Positions 8,621 to 19,488 of a stretch of 29,556 bases of DNA are shown piece by piece. Each line of letters starts with the position of its first letter. Positions within the stretch are counted from its first letter, which is position 1. The DNA is from Azolla pinnata (lineage: Eukaryota > Streptophyta > Polypodiopsida > Salviniales > Salviniaceae): NCBI GenBank assembly GCA_037176905.1, contig JBBBWG010004603.1:1-29556 (forward strand), written 5' to 3'. Under the pieces are notes generated by a model. It saw only the letters and a program-made list of their open reading frames with translations. It had not been told where the DNA came from and made no database searches. The position numbers and the translations under genes are program-made.

Positions 8621-9204
8621 TGAGATAAACAAGGATATAGAAGATTTCATTGTATAATAATAAAAAACTTAAGAAGAGTAATAAAAATAATAGAAAAATA
8701 CTAGCTATATGAATCTAAAGCATTACACTAGGCTTTGCTCAAAGGCCCCTCACGTTAATGTGTTTTCCAACCTTTTTTATATAGTGTCTCGTGATTTTGC
8801 TTCTTTAGTCTTTTTCTTTGTTTTGTCACGACTTTACTTTTTTTTCCTCATATCTCTCGCTCTAAAGATCTAAATTTAAGTATAGAAAAATAAAATAAAA
8901 ATTAAATATCTCTTTACCTTTGTTTCTTATATTTGCACTATCAAAGCGGTCTTCGTTTGAAGAAGATATGAGCTTTTTAATGTAGTTTTTTTTTTTTGTA
9001 AGTTTGTTTATTTTGACTTTTTCTTTGTCCTCCTCCACGCCACACAACTCTTATTTCTGACCCCTTTTTCCATAAGTTCTCTTAAAAAGTATTTCTCTTC
9101 TTAGCTTCTTTGTTCATCACCTACTTTTCTCTAAATGTCAACCTTCCCCTCTTCATAGTTCTAGTCGCATACAATAATTTCTGATCCAATTAGTCATTCA
9201 CAAG

Positions 9205-9350
9205 GTTGAGGTTGGTCATGCTAATAAAGTGCTTGAAGAAGAGAGACTATGTAACCTATGTCAATCAGAGGTAGAACTTGAGAAACATTTCATGTGCATC
9301 CAACCTATATAGGTATTAGGGAGAAATTTAGAAAGTATCTTTGGATTCAC
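9205..9350 (+). pseudogene. Possible LINE-type zinc-binding (zf-RVT) fragment
   Basis: The frame reads EEERLCNLCQSEVELEKHFMC, resembling the Cys-X2-Cys...His zinc-binding tail that follows the reverse transcriptase of some LINEs. It breaks after about 25 codons at a TAG. The match is short and rests on family memory only. The rest of 8620-9500 shows A/T-rich sequence without recognisable genes. Confidence 0.3.
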
Positions 9351-9513
9351 CCTTTCTTTATCACAAATATTGAGCTCTACGAAATTGTAAGAAAGAAGGA
9401 ATTATATTTCGAGCTTAAGAACATAGAGAGATATTATTAAAAGATTTTATTTGTCGCTTCTATTAAACCTACACAAACTCTTTCTTATATTTTCTTTTCC
9501 GAGGAACAAGAAT

Positions 9514-9575
9514 GATTATAAACGATTGATGCGAACGTTACATTTGATTATAACGATTGATACGGACGTTACATT
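9514..9575 (+). repeat. Two 30-bp direct repeats upstream of the phytochrome gene
   Basis: gattataaacgattgatgcg...cgttacatt at 9514-9544 and a close copy at 9546-9575. They lie about 400 bp before the phytochrome start codon and could sit in its promoter. No factor is assigned. Confidence 0.7.
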
Positions 9576-9687
9576 ACGCGTGTCGAATGCGGAAGCGAAG
9601 AAACGGAGGCATAAGAGACGAGCACGATACGCTTGGTATCTGAAGCTGGAAGCATTCAAAAGAATTAGGCAGCGAAGATCGTCTCGC

Positions 9688-9740
9688 TTAAGATTAAGAT
9701 TAAGATTAAGATTAAGATTAAGATTAAGATTAAGATTAAG
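9688..9740 (+). repeat. (AGATTA)n hexanucleotide microsatellite
   Basis: About 8.5 perfect copies of agatta, some 230 bp upstream of the phytochrome start codon. The repeat keeps frames open on both strands (RLRLRL, NLNLNL), which creates a spurious reading frame across it. Confidence 0.95.
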
Positions 9741-9898
9741 AGCTTTGATGAGACTACAGATCAAATGGCCTGATGACTGACATCGTTGTGTACTCCATCT
9801 CTTTCTTATGAGACTTTCTCTTTCAGAGGACTTCGTCGTTTCTCTTTCTTCGTTTCTCTCTCTCTCTGCATCATCCACTTGCCCCTGCACCGAAGCTC

Positions 9899-9965
9899 AA
9901 AAACCCTAACCCCAAAGCTTCCATGGTAGCTTGAGCGGCTTCATCCCCTGTCCTCCTCCACGACG
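9899..9965 (+). promoter_or_regulatory. Phytochrome 5' leader: telo-box-like motif and a 3-codon upstream ORF
   Basis: A pyrimidine-rich stretch (about 9800-9895, with CTCTCTCTCT) leads into AAACCCTAAC at 9901-9910, the plant telo-box motif found near many transcription starts. An upstream ATG at 9923 in good context (ccATGg) opens a minimal ORF of three codons (M-V-A) ending with TGA 9932-9934, 31 bp before the phytochrome ATG. If the transcript begins upstream of 9923 this uORF would lower or regulate translation. No convincing TATA box was seen. Confidence 0.45.
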
Positions 9966-12900
9966 ATGATGACCTCCTCCTCCTCCTCCTCCTCCTCCTC
10001 CGCCGGAGCAGAAGGAGCAGACGGAGCAGACGGAGCAGAAGGAGCAGAAGGATCGCAGAGCGCCGCGTCCTCCCAGCAGGCGGCGACCAAGTACAAGAAG
10101 CACAGCTTCATCATCGCGCAAACCAAAGCGGACGCCCGCATCCACGCGAGCTTCGAGCAATCCCAATGCGAAGGCGGCAGAGAGGGAGAAGGGGAAACAG
10201 GCGGGGAGAGGAGCGCGTTCGATTACATGAGGTCGGTGGAGGACATCCGGACGAGAGCAGCGTGCGTGCCGAGCCAGACGATGACGGCGTACCTGCAGAG
10301 GATGCAGAGGGGCGGGCTCATCCAGCCCTTGGGATGCCTGCTGGCGCTGGAGGAAGGAAGCTTCCGGATCGTGGCCTACAGCGAGAACGCGGCGGAGATG
10401 CTAGGGTTGGGGCCGCACGCAGTCCCGAACCTGAACCCGAGCCTGGGCGTGGGGACCGAGGCCCGGGGCCTCTTCACCCCTGCAACGTGGTCTGCTCTCG
10501 ACAAGGCCATGGCCGCCATCGACGTCTCCATGCCCAGCGCAGTCCTCGTCCGCACGCGCAGCTCCGGTAAGCCTTTCAACGCCATTCCCCATCGCATCGA
10601 TGCCGCGATCGTCGTGGATTTCGAGCCCGCGAAGCCCTCGGAGATCGCTCCTTCCCCGCCGGGGGCGCTCCAATCGCACAAGCTCGCGTCGAAGGCCATC
10701 GCGCGCCTCCAATCCATCCCCGTGGGCGACATCGATCTGCTCTGCGACACGCTCGTCGAAGAGGTCCGAGAGCTCACCGGCTACGACCGAGTCATGGCTT
10801 ACACCTTCCACAAGGACGAGCACGGCGAGGTCGTCGCCGAGATTCGCCGCGCCGATCTCGAGCCCTATCTCGGGCTCCACTATCCTGCCACCGATATTCC
10901 CCAGGCCTCTCGCTTCCTCTTCATGAAGAACCGGGTCCGGATGATCTCCGATTGCCGAGCCCCGCCCGTCCGGGTCGTTCAAGACAAGGCTCTGGCCCAG
11001 CCCTTGAGCCTCGCGGGCTCCACGCTGCGAGCTCCCCACGGCTGCCATAGCCAGTACATGATGAATATGGGCTCCATCGCCTCGCTTGTGATGGCCGTCG
11101 TCGTGAACTCCAGCGCCGACGATCGCAGCGGTGGCACCCACGATCTGGCCGCGATGCGCTCGGCGCCGCCTGCGAGGAAGAAGAGGCTTTGGGGCCTCGT
11201 CGTGTGTCATCACACCACGCCGAGAGCTGTGCCCTTCGCCCTTCGCTCGGCTTGCGAGTTCCTGATGCAGGTGTTCGGGCTCCAGCTGAATATGGAGCTA
11301 GAGCTCGCCGCGCAGGTGCGAGAGAAAAACATATTGAAGACCCAAACGCTGCTGTGCGACATGCTTCTGCGGGATGCACCGATCGGGATCGTGTCGGAGT
11401 CTCCCAATATCATGGATCTTGTGAGGTGCGACGGCGCAGCTTTGTACTATGGGAAGCAATTCTGGCTGCTTGGCACCACTCCTACCGAAGCTCAGATCCG
11501 AGATCTTGCCGAATGGCTCCTCGACGTGCATAAGGACTCCACTGGATTGAGTACCGATAGCCTCTGCGATGCCGGATACCCCGATGCTTTCGCCCTAGGA
11601 GACAAAGTCTGCGGCATGGCCGCTGCCAAGATCACCTCGAAAGATTTCCTGTTCTGGTTCAGATCTCATACTGCGAAGGAGATCAAATGGGGTGGGGCTC
11701 GACATGACCCCGATGAGCGCGATGATGGCAGGAAAATGCACCCTAGGTCCTCCTTCAAGGCGTTCTTAGAGGTGGTCAAGAAGAGAAGCTTGCCATGGGA
11801 GGACATGGAGATGGATGCCATCCATTCCTTGCAGTTGATCCTCCGAGGATCGTTCCAAGATATAGATGACAGCGACACCAAAACGATGATCCACTCGCGC
11901 CTCAATGAGCTGAAGCTGCACGGCATGGATGAGTTGAGTACAGTCGCAAACGAAATGGTGCGGCTTATAGAGACTGCCACTGCACCCATATTCGCTGTAG
12001 ATGCCAATGGGTTTATTAATGGATGGAATGCCAAAGTTTCGGAGCTCACAGGGCTCTGCGTCGCAGAAGCTATGGGCAGATCCCTGGTTAGGGATGTGGT
12101 CGAAGGTTCGTCCATGGAAACTGTGGAGCGGATGCTAGCCCTTGCATTGCAGGGTGAGTTCTATACCGTGGCGTCTGCTATGTTCCTGCTTGCATCGAGT
12201 ATATGTGCTGTTGTTAGCTGTTTGTGTGGGGTTCCGCTATACTGTTTGATTTCCTCACGCTGGTTCTTCTGACTCCAGGACAGGAGAAGCAGAATGTTGA
12301 GATCAAGTTAAAGACTTATGGGGATCAAGCGCAGAATGGTCCAGTGATCTTGATTGTCAACGCATGTTCGAGCAGAGATTTTACGGACAACGTGGTTGGA
12401 GTTTGTTTTGTTGGCCAAGATGTGACTGGACAGAAAATCGTCATGGACAAGTTTACCCGTATTCAAGGGGACTACAAGACCATTGTGCAGAATCCTAACC
12501 CGCTGATACCACCCATATTTGGAGCGGATGAGTTTGGATACTGTTCCGAATGGAATCCAGCTATGGAGAAATTGTCGGGCTGGAGCAGGGAGGATGTTAT
12601 CGGGAAGTTGCTTATCGGAGAAGTGTTCGGGTCCGAGTTAGCGTGTTGTAAGCTGAGAGGGCAGGATTCTCTAACCAAGTTTATGATCATTTTGAACAAT
12701 GCAATGGCAGGAAAAGACTCGAACCGGTTTCCATTCGGGTTCTTCGATCACAATGGCAAATACGTGGAGGCACTCTTGATCGCAAACAAGAGGACAGATG
12801 GAGGTGGGGCTGTCACGGGAGTGTTTTGTTTCCTTCACATCGCCAGCGCTGAGCTACAGCAAGCCCTACACGTTCAAAGGCGTTCGGCGAGGACAGCCTT

Positions 12901-14357
12901 AGATCGATTGAAAGAAGTGGCCTATATGAAACAAGAGATCAGGAATCCTCTGAATGGGATCATTTTCACGCGTAAGTTGTTGGAAGCAACAGGTCTGAAT
13001 GACGAGCAGAAGCAAATTTTGGAGACGAGCGCTTTATGTGAGAAGCAGTTACAGAACATATTAGACGAAGACAGCTTTGAAAAGCTTGATCATGGGTGCG
13101 TACCACCTTCTCGACTATGTATGTGCGCATGTATGAATGTACGTGTGTATGTATATGTCTGTCTGCCGGTATAGGTTTTGCGAGACAATGACCATTCATT
13201 CACTAGTTTCTTTATTAACGTTTCGAAAACATTCCTGTTTGCGTGGCGTAATGGTATGCATCTTGCCCTCTTTTTTGCTGCAGGAATGTTGAGCTAGAAA
13301 CATTGGAGTTCTCGATGTGTACAGTGATGGATGCGGTTATCAGCCAAGGGATGATAATGTCGAGAGACAAGGGATTGCAGCTGATTCAGGAAACTCAATC
13401 CGAGCTCAAAAGCATTCGACTCTTCGGAGATCAGTATCGTCTGCAACAAGTGCTGGCGGATCTCCTTACGACTGCCGTGAGGTTCACATCTTCCTCAGAT
13501 GGTTGGGTCGGCATCAATGTCATCTCCACCATCAAAGACATCAAGGATGAACTACATATGGTGCACTTTGAGTTCAGGTAAAACATCCTTCACCTCGGAC
13601 ACAAGATATGAGCTGGGCTACTGATATAAGAGCACTAGTGATATATATGTACAAACACATACACACACACACATATATGGTGGCACAAATTATTTTCTTT
13701 TGAATCAGTCTGATAGTTGATATGCCGCATGATGCTTGTCCGTGGTTTACTTGTACTGTAATTGCTACATTTTACCCCTCCCAATGTGTCTAGGTCCATG
13801 TTCTCTGGTCCTAGCATTAACTCTCATCCATTGGTTCAGTACTGAATCCCAAAAATGGTCATCTAAAATAAACATTTATCGAGTCAATGAGAGCCTGGAT
13901 CAAACTCTTCAATGATCATCTATTGATGATTCTTGACGTTTGTTTGTCCAACCAGCTAATGCTGATAAATTTCAGCCGTTTTGATTCATCACTATGGAGG
14001 ATTTACCCCCTCCTTCATATTTATGTCGCTGTATGCTATGGTGAATGTAATAAAGATCCGCTACCATCCAGCACTGCATTTCATTTGTGCACTGTGATTG
14101 TCGAGGATGTGCTGACATACTGTTGTTCTTCGCTTGGATGATGGAGCAGGATATCGCATCCAGGCGCTGGTATCCCTGAAGACCTTGTGCAACAGATGCA
14201 TGATCGTTCTCAAGAAGTAACTCAAGAGGGAATGGGGCTATGCTTTTCACGGAAGCTAGTGAAATTGATGAATGGAAACATCAAATATGTTCGAGAATCT
14301 GGACTATGTTATTTTCAGGTCAGTGTGGAACTGCCACTTGTGCAAGAAGATGATTAA
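9966..14357 (+). CDS. PHY: Phytochrome (red/far-red photoreceptor), 4 exons, 1168 aa
   Basis: Exons by GT-AG rules and family match: 9966-12153, 12279-13095, 13284-13577, 14150-14357 (TAA). The summed length, 3507 bp, is in frame, and the three intron positions are those usual in land-plant PHY genes. The protein binds a linear bilin and switches between red- and far-red-absorbing forms, signalling in cytosol and nucleus. Visible parts: a Ser-rich/acidic N-terminal extension (1-60); PAS (about 85-235); GAF (about 236-445) with the DIP motif at 310-312 and chromophore cysteine C360 in APHGCH; PHY domain (about 450-640) with the tongue motifs WGGARH (575-580) and PRSSF (593-597); two PAS repeats (about 660-910); and a histidine-kinase-related module (about 925-1168). 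Its H-box reads KQEIRNPL, with Gln at about 948 where a true kinase has His, as in many plant phytochromes. The second codon is also ATG. No stop or frameshift was seen, so the gene looks functional. The subfamily cannot be assigned by eye. Confidence 0.97.
9971..10055 (+). repeat. Low-complexity repeat coding the phytochrome N-terminus
   Basis: A (TCC)9 run codes for nine serines (residues 4-12). It is followed by (GGAGCAGAC/GGAGCAGAA) repeats coding Gly-Ala-Glu/Asp units. Both are slippage-prone. They lie in the N-terminal extension, a region that in other phytochromes influences the stability of the active form. Confidence 0.9.
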
Positions 14358-15999
14358 ACACAACCCATATAATCAATCCTTCACCTCATGGTCCTAAACC
14401 CTAACCTAAACAGAAGAAGACCGAGAGGCTCCTACTACAGGGTCTTGAAAGCCAATACAAGTTAAGTTAACACCTTAAATACTGAACTATTATATCTTCA
14501 GACAGCTTTCAAGATGGGGGGCAGCTGTTTCAATCTTCTCATTAGAAACCGCAATGTATGTTATTCACCATTCCCAACGGCTCTGCAATGGTACATGATT
14601 AGACAGGAAGATCCAAAGCCGACCAGATTCTTTTAGATTTAGAGGTTTGTAAACATCTTCCTAAGGTCGCGGAAGTGGAAAATTCAGCAGGAGATCTGGT
14701 GATGCATCACTACCAACCAGTGTGCATGAAATGCAGGCCGCGAATACACATCGTGGATTGGGAGGAGGCCGATTGTTGATGAGGATACTACGGGTGTGAC
14801 TGGTTGTCTAGATCTCTCTTAGCATTTGGAAATTTCATAATGATCCATCTCCACTTACAAAACAGGATCCCAACCCAGTTTATTCCAATCATCAGCTTGT
14901 CTGTGGAAATACTGTCTAACCAAGTTCTCTAAATAAAGATCCATTTGGCCCACGGTGTAGTATATCATAAAGTTGCTAACGACATTTGATTCATCACACT
15001 CTGCTCTACATGCATATGATTAACAATTACCCCAATTTTGCATCTAAGTTATTTGATTGAATACGTTCCAACAAGGATGATACCTAAAACAGGGCATCCA
15101 TCCTTTCACCCGGACCAAAAGATCTATCTGCTTCCACTTGATGCCGCTACTTATCACAACCCAACACCAGCACTGCCTGATAAGATGCTTTTCCAGCAAA
15201 TACATCACTAGTGAGTGGTTCAGCAGTGATTTCCGGTAAATACTTCACTGTTCCATTTTCATTAGTTGATAATGTCAAGGCTACCTAAACAAAGATGAGC
15301 ACAAATCTCTACTTTGACCAGCACTTAGTGTTTTCTGATCAGCATCCAGTCCTGTGAATAAGGCAAATCAGGTGCTTGGCCAGCAGTTAGTGATTGGCAT
15401 CCATCCAGTCCTGTAGATATGGCAAAACCAGTTGCCCGAGAGGATTTCAACCATCCTCAATTATTTGAGAACTAAGTGCTAGCATCTTTGATAATTGCCC
15501 AGCTAGAAAGCAACAAGTGTCTATACATTGATTGGAAGCAGGATTGCACATTTGACTTTCTAATTCTCATATCACAGAATGTCAAATTCTTTTGGAGTAA
15601 AGATTCAATTTTGTATGAAACTTTAGCACAATTTGTAGTTGCTCATGCTGGATCAATTTGTAAACTGCACCCCATTAATACTAGTACGAATCCTTGCATG
15701 GAAAAGGTATGAAAATACTTTTGGAGCATTCTATCATTACTCGTATCACTCACTCGAACCATATCCTCTGTAAATATGCATCTTCAACAAGCCATGCATG
15801 CAACACTCAGAGTCATTACGGAATGAGCAAGAAACAGCAAAGGATTTGAAGCAACGGTATCTTACTTCTACTGAGTTTAAAATCTCATTAACAAGAGATG
15901 GGCATTACCATATCATTCACCGGCCAAGAAGCTGTTCTTCCCAATCTAATAACACATCCCAAAGCCTCAGACAGCTCGAACTGTACTCTTTACACATTC
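14358..15999. other. Intergenic, downstream of the phytochrome gene
   Basis: No gene is supported here. The start will hold the phytochrome 3' UTR. Short reading frames exist (for example 40 codons near 14513 and 78 codons at 15476-15712) but show no recognisable motif. A diverged 60-bp tandem duplication (gccagca.ttagtg...catccagtcctgt) covers about 15318-15431. Confidence 0.5.
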
Positions 16000-16657
16000 G
16001 AAGCTTATAGCTACACTTATCCTTGAATTATGTATATGATTAGGCAGAGTTGAGACAAGTTTCTAACTAGATGAGGAATCTCAGCAAAAGTGAGAGATAG
16101 AAATTCCTCACCATCTGTTTTCATTAAAAGAGTATACAGCTTCATATAGAGAAGAAACCAAGAACTGGATCATGAAAAATCTTTTTTGACATCACAGAAA
16201 CATAATCTCAATACACTTGAAGCTAGCTACAATTATCCTTGAGTCATATATATAACTAGGCAGAGTTGAGACACAAGTTTCTAACTAGATGAGGAAGCTC
16301 AGCCAAAAATGAGAGGTAGAAATTCTTCACCATCTGCTTTCATTAAAAGTGTATCCAGCTTCATAAAGAGTACAAACCAAGAACTGGAACATGAAAAGAC
16401 TTTTTTTGACATCACAGAAACATAATCTCAAAACACTTGAAGCTAGCTACAATTATCCTTGAATTATATATATAACTAAGCAGAGTTGAGACACAAGTTT
16501 CTAACTAGATGAGGAAGCTCAGCAAAAAATGAGAGATAGAAATTCCTCACCATCTGCTTTCATTAAAAGAGTATACAGCTTCATACAGAGTCGAAACCAA
16601 GACCTAGATCGTGAAAAACTTTTCGATATCACAGAAACATAATCTCAATACACCACA
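16000..16657. repeat. Three tandem copies of a 216-220 bp unit
   Basis: Copies begin near 16010, 16226 and 16446. Each carries gctacaattatccttga, agttgagaca.aagtttctaactagatgagg, tcaccatctg.tttcattaaaag and gacatcacagaaacataatctca. They are about 90 percent alike by eye. The array lies between the two convergent genes, about 120 bp beyond the eL6 stop codon, so the eL6 3' end may lie in or near it. Confidence 0.9.
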
Positions 16658-16778
16658 TGCAAATAGAATGGCACTTTCCCAAAAAGAAGAAAGAAAGAAG
16701 GAAGAAATATTCCCGCGTTCCTGACAAAACTCTGATCCAAGAGAAAACGTCCAATTAGGTCAAGACGGTCAAATCTAT

Positions 16779-17929
16779 TTAGAAGACCAGCTCGTGTGGC
16801 TTCACCCCTGATTTCAAGCTGAACCTAGCAGCTAAGTAGGCTTTCATATCAGGAATAGCCTCAATAACTGGGATGATTTTCGAATCTATGGCTTTCTGAT
16901 CTTCCTTCTTCTCAGCTGGAATTGACTTTGCCTCCTGAATCCCCAATTTTTCAAAAAACAAAGAATACATTACAAGATTAGGCAGGCGATAGAAGCGTGT
17001 TCAAATGCACATAAGAAATATACAGAAAAACTGTGCCTTTCCGCAGCCACATTACCTCCTTCTCGGCCTCAAAGAACTCGCTTTCACTTTTCTTCTTCTT
17101 AACAACCTCCTTCTTGAAGTAGCTGTCAGTGATCTTGCTGGCATCTACAGCGCTCACGTCGATTTTGGTCGAAGTGGCAATGACATACGATTGACTAACT
17201 CTGCGAAGAGGTACTCCATTGAGCTTGAACGGGCCTTCGGAAACAGACAGGGTTTCAACAACATAATCAATGGTTATCGTCACCAGCGTCATTGATCATC
17301 AGATCGGGAGGGATAAAAGAGGAGATAATAAACATGCGACGGATGCAAGCAACCGCACATCGGCGGAAGGCGAGAGACTAACCTGTGACGAGGAGCAAGC
17401 CAGACGGGAGCTGCTTGAGGAACACAACGCGCTTCCCCTTGAAATGGCCGGCCAGCAGGATGAGCACAGTGCCGGGAGTGATGCGATCTCTGCCACACAG
17501 ACGGAGTTACAAGATTGGTGCGGCGGCAAGGCCAGAAATCGAGGTCAGAAGGGAGGACGGGAGGGAGAAACGACGAGAGCGATGGAAGGCAGGAAGGAGA
17601 ATTCGGTGGCAGTAGCAAGCGATTGAGAAGAAAGAGCGTCCGATTTGGAAAGATCAGGATGTGCACCTGAGCCGGGTAGGCTTGTTGACGTGCTTGTTGC
17701 GGAGGGGCTTGGGAACATCGTCGGCGGGGTAGAGCTTGGGGGGCTTCTTGGAAACGGCGCTGGAGGGAGCAGCGGCGGCGGCGGGCTTGGCGTGCGAGGG
17801 GAAGGAGCCGCCGTTCTTGGCCTTGATGGCCCACAGGCCGCGCTTGTGGTAGGTGCGGGAGCGGGAGAAGCGGCCGACCCCGCGGACCACGTCCTTGTTG
17901 CGGGGAGCGGGCCTCGCAGGTTTCGCCAT
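16779..17929 (-). CDS. RPL6: 60S ribosomal protein eL6, 4 exons, 234 aa
   Basis: Structural protein of the large cytosolic ribosomal subunit. Exons on the - strand: 17667-17929, 17383-17489, 17056-17234, 16779-16934 (TAA at 16779-16781). Introns of 177, 148 and 121 bp all have GT...AG borders, and the 705-bp sum is in frame. Recognisable blocks: [15 protein letters not shown] (exon 1); [20 protein letters not shown] and [14 protein letters not shown] (exon 2, the KOW-like core); [21 protein letters not shown] (exon 3); [10 protein letters not shown] and [16 protein letters not shown] (exon 4). The length agrees with the roughly 233 aa usual in plants. The ATG at 17929 gives the expected short basic N-terminus ([12 protein letters not shown]). 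No disabling change was seen. It converges on the phytochrome gene. Confidence 0.97.
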
Positions 17930-17960
17930 AGCTGCTGCTGCTCGCCTTCTTCTCTTCTCT

Positions 17961-17991
17961 GCGTCTGCGTCTGCGTCTGCGTCTGCTTCCT
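17961..17991 (-). repeat. (GCAGAC)n hexanucleotide in the eL6 5' leader
   Basis: About four to five copies of gcagac (- strand), 30-60 bp upstream of the eL6 start codon. Just upstream the - strand reads gtcgtctctgtcgcag, which could also serve as the 3' splice site of a 5'-UTR intron. That alternative cannot be decided from sequence alone. Confidence 0.7.
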
Positions 17992-18041
17992 GCGACAGAG
18001 ACGACCGGCCTCGTTAAGGGAGACGAGAGAGACGAGAGCCA

Positions 18042-18050
18042 AAACCCTAA
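18042..18050. promoter_or_regulatory. Telo-box in the eL6 promoter or leader
   Basis: AAACCCTAA, about 115 bp upstream of the eL6 ATG. This motif is common near the transcription starts of plant ribosomal protein genes and fits the gene identity. Confidence 0.6.
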
Positions 18051-18142
18051 TTTCGGTTTCACACTGTCCTTGTGTCTTTGGACTCTTGGACAAATCTTCT
18101 TCCTCCGCCATCATCACGATTCACCATCCATCATCATCATCG

Positions 18143-18199
18143 GAATCAGAAGAAGAAGAAGAAGATGATGATGATGATGATGGTGAATGAATGAATGAA
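18143..18199. repeat. Short microsatellites (gaa)n, (gat)n, (gaat)n
   Basis: Consecutive runs of gaa, gat/atg and gaat units upstream of eL6. From here to about 18500 no gene is seen. Confidence 0.8.
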
Positions 18200-18507
18200 T
18201 AGATGAACTTAATCATGAGGTAGGTTTGCCATCGCTGCGTCGATATGAGGAAGAAACTGAGTCACTAGAAAGGAATCGAGAAGTTTTCTGCTGTTTCTCT
18301 TTGATCTTTTGGAAAGACAATATCTTTGAAAACTGGAGCCGATTCAGAGAGTATATACCTTGGTTTTTTTACCCATAACTGGTAAGGACATTTCTGCGAT
18401 CTAATTGGAGAAACATATCCTGAAGTACGTAAAATAAGTGATGAACCGAATTACCCTTTCCATAGAATTTATAAAATAATTTCTGAGGGTGTATATAGAG
18501 CCAAAAC

Positions 18508-18510
<3 letters not shown>

Positions 18511-18560
<50 letters not shown>
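18511..18560. repeat. (GA)25 dinucleotide microsatellite, followed by (CA)-rich tract
   Basis: Fifty bases of pure ga repeat, then an imperfect cacacaca tract to about 18597. Confidence 0.97.
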
Positions 18561-18561
<1 letters not shown>

Positions 18562-18846
18562 GTAGACATTCACACACACATACACACGCACACACGAGTT
18601 CGCAAGACATCGAGAAATAATGGGCCTTGAGTTGCCCTCAAGGAAACAACTGATATTATAGATGATTCCTTTTTGTTTCTCAATGTGCAACCCAATAACA
18701 TAGCCAGAGCCATGGAGGTGTGGATTGTGTTTGCCTTAGCATCATCTCTACATATCAATATGCAGAAGTCATTGTTTATTAGATGCACCGAACAAGATTT
18801 GGTTTTAATCTTGGTTGGAGTGGCAAATATTAGATAAAAGGAAGGT

Positions 18847-19255
18847 TTGTCGGCATTTGGGTTACTCGATTGGTGTGGATATTTTTCGCGATATCAAGGT
18901 CAAACTTGGATTTTAAGGATCATATCAGATAAATTTATATATTGGAAGTCTCAAGCTTTGTCATTTGCTATTCATCTCAAAGTGGTGCAAGCAATTACGA
19001 TTTCAATAATTTCATATTTTTTGCCTTTGTTATCTTGGACAAAGAAATCACTTAATCAGTTGGCTCGTACTCTTAGGTATACTTTATAAAAGAAAGAGTC
19101 TAAAATTTGTATCAGTTGGGTTTCATGGCTTCATATATGCACCCCAAAACATTTAGGAGGAGTGGGTTTACTAAATTTGAAAGATTATATGGCCGCTCAA
19201 AGGTTTAGCCACTTCAAAGAGATGTGTGCAAATTCTCAACCATGGGTAGTGATAA
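18847..19255 (+). pseudogene. LINE (non-LTR retrotransposon) reverse transcriptase C-terminal relic
   Basis: In frame from about 18919, RIISDKFIYWKSQALSFA...PLLSWTKKSLNQLARTLR, a stop at 19087, then SWVSWLHICTPKHLGGVGLL and NLKDYMAAQRFSHF match the region after the catalytic part of plant L1-type reverse transcriptases (K-YWK...W..IC.PK..GG.G..NL). The catalytic YADD block, endonuclease and poly-A tail were not found. The match ends near 19255; 19256-19351 is A/T-rich with nothing recognised. Confidence 0.75.
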
Positions 19256-19351
19256 TTTGTTATTTTGTGGAGGTGGAGATATAACATGGTAAGACAAAAA
19301 TTACAACTTTATAGTGGTATATTAATAGCACTTGATCATTTAAATTTTTAG

Positions 19352-19488
19352 AGTAAACAGAGTAGGGACAGAGATAGAAGAGTAAACAAAGTTATGCCAG
19401 AGCAGAGAAGATAACTGGATAGAAGATCAAAGAAGCTAACTATTGATTCCGTAACTGGTGTTGTTCACCTTGATTGGGATCAAGGTGA
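19352..19488 (-). mobile_element. Partial LTR joined to the end of a gag fragment
   Basis: This 137-bp stretch is about 90 percent like 20482-20632 (shared agagcaaagaagataact and ccgtaa.tggtgttgttcacc). On the - strand it starts mid-LTR, directly at the gag zinc knuckle, so the pol region and the LTR's 5' part are missing. It ends at 19352 against unrelated A/T-rich sequence. Confidence 0.75.

Noticed and set aside
9451..9780. Reading frame of 109 codons ending in Arg-Leu repeats
   Set aside because: Its length comes from the (AGATTA)n microsatellite, which is open in several frames. No motif was recognised and it lies in the phytochrome promoter.
10166..11533. Long antisense frames (up to 270 codons) across phytochrome exon 1
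   Set aside because: GC-rich third positions of the phytochrome exon keep the opposite strand open. No family signature was seen in them.
12154..12278. Read-through of phytochrome exon 1 into the following sequence (768-codon frame)
   Set aside because: A consensus GTGAGT donor at 12154 and an AG acceptor at 12278 join the frames at the conserved PHY intron position. The read-through tail has no family similarity.
14513..14640. 40-codon ORF after the phytochrome gene
   Set aside because: Short, without motif, and in a probable 3' UTR or intergenic sequence.
16000..16657. CRISPR-like array
   Set aside because: Units of about 218 bp are similar throughout with no repeat-spacer alternation, and the DNA is plant nuclear.
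17289..18190. Long frames on the + strand and in other - frames over the eL6 gene
   Set aside because: They are GC-rich shadows of eL6 exon 1 and its leader. The spliced eL6 frame explains the region fully.
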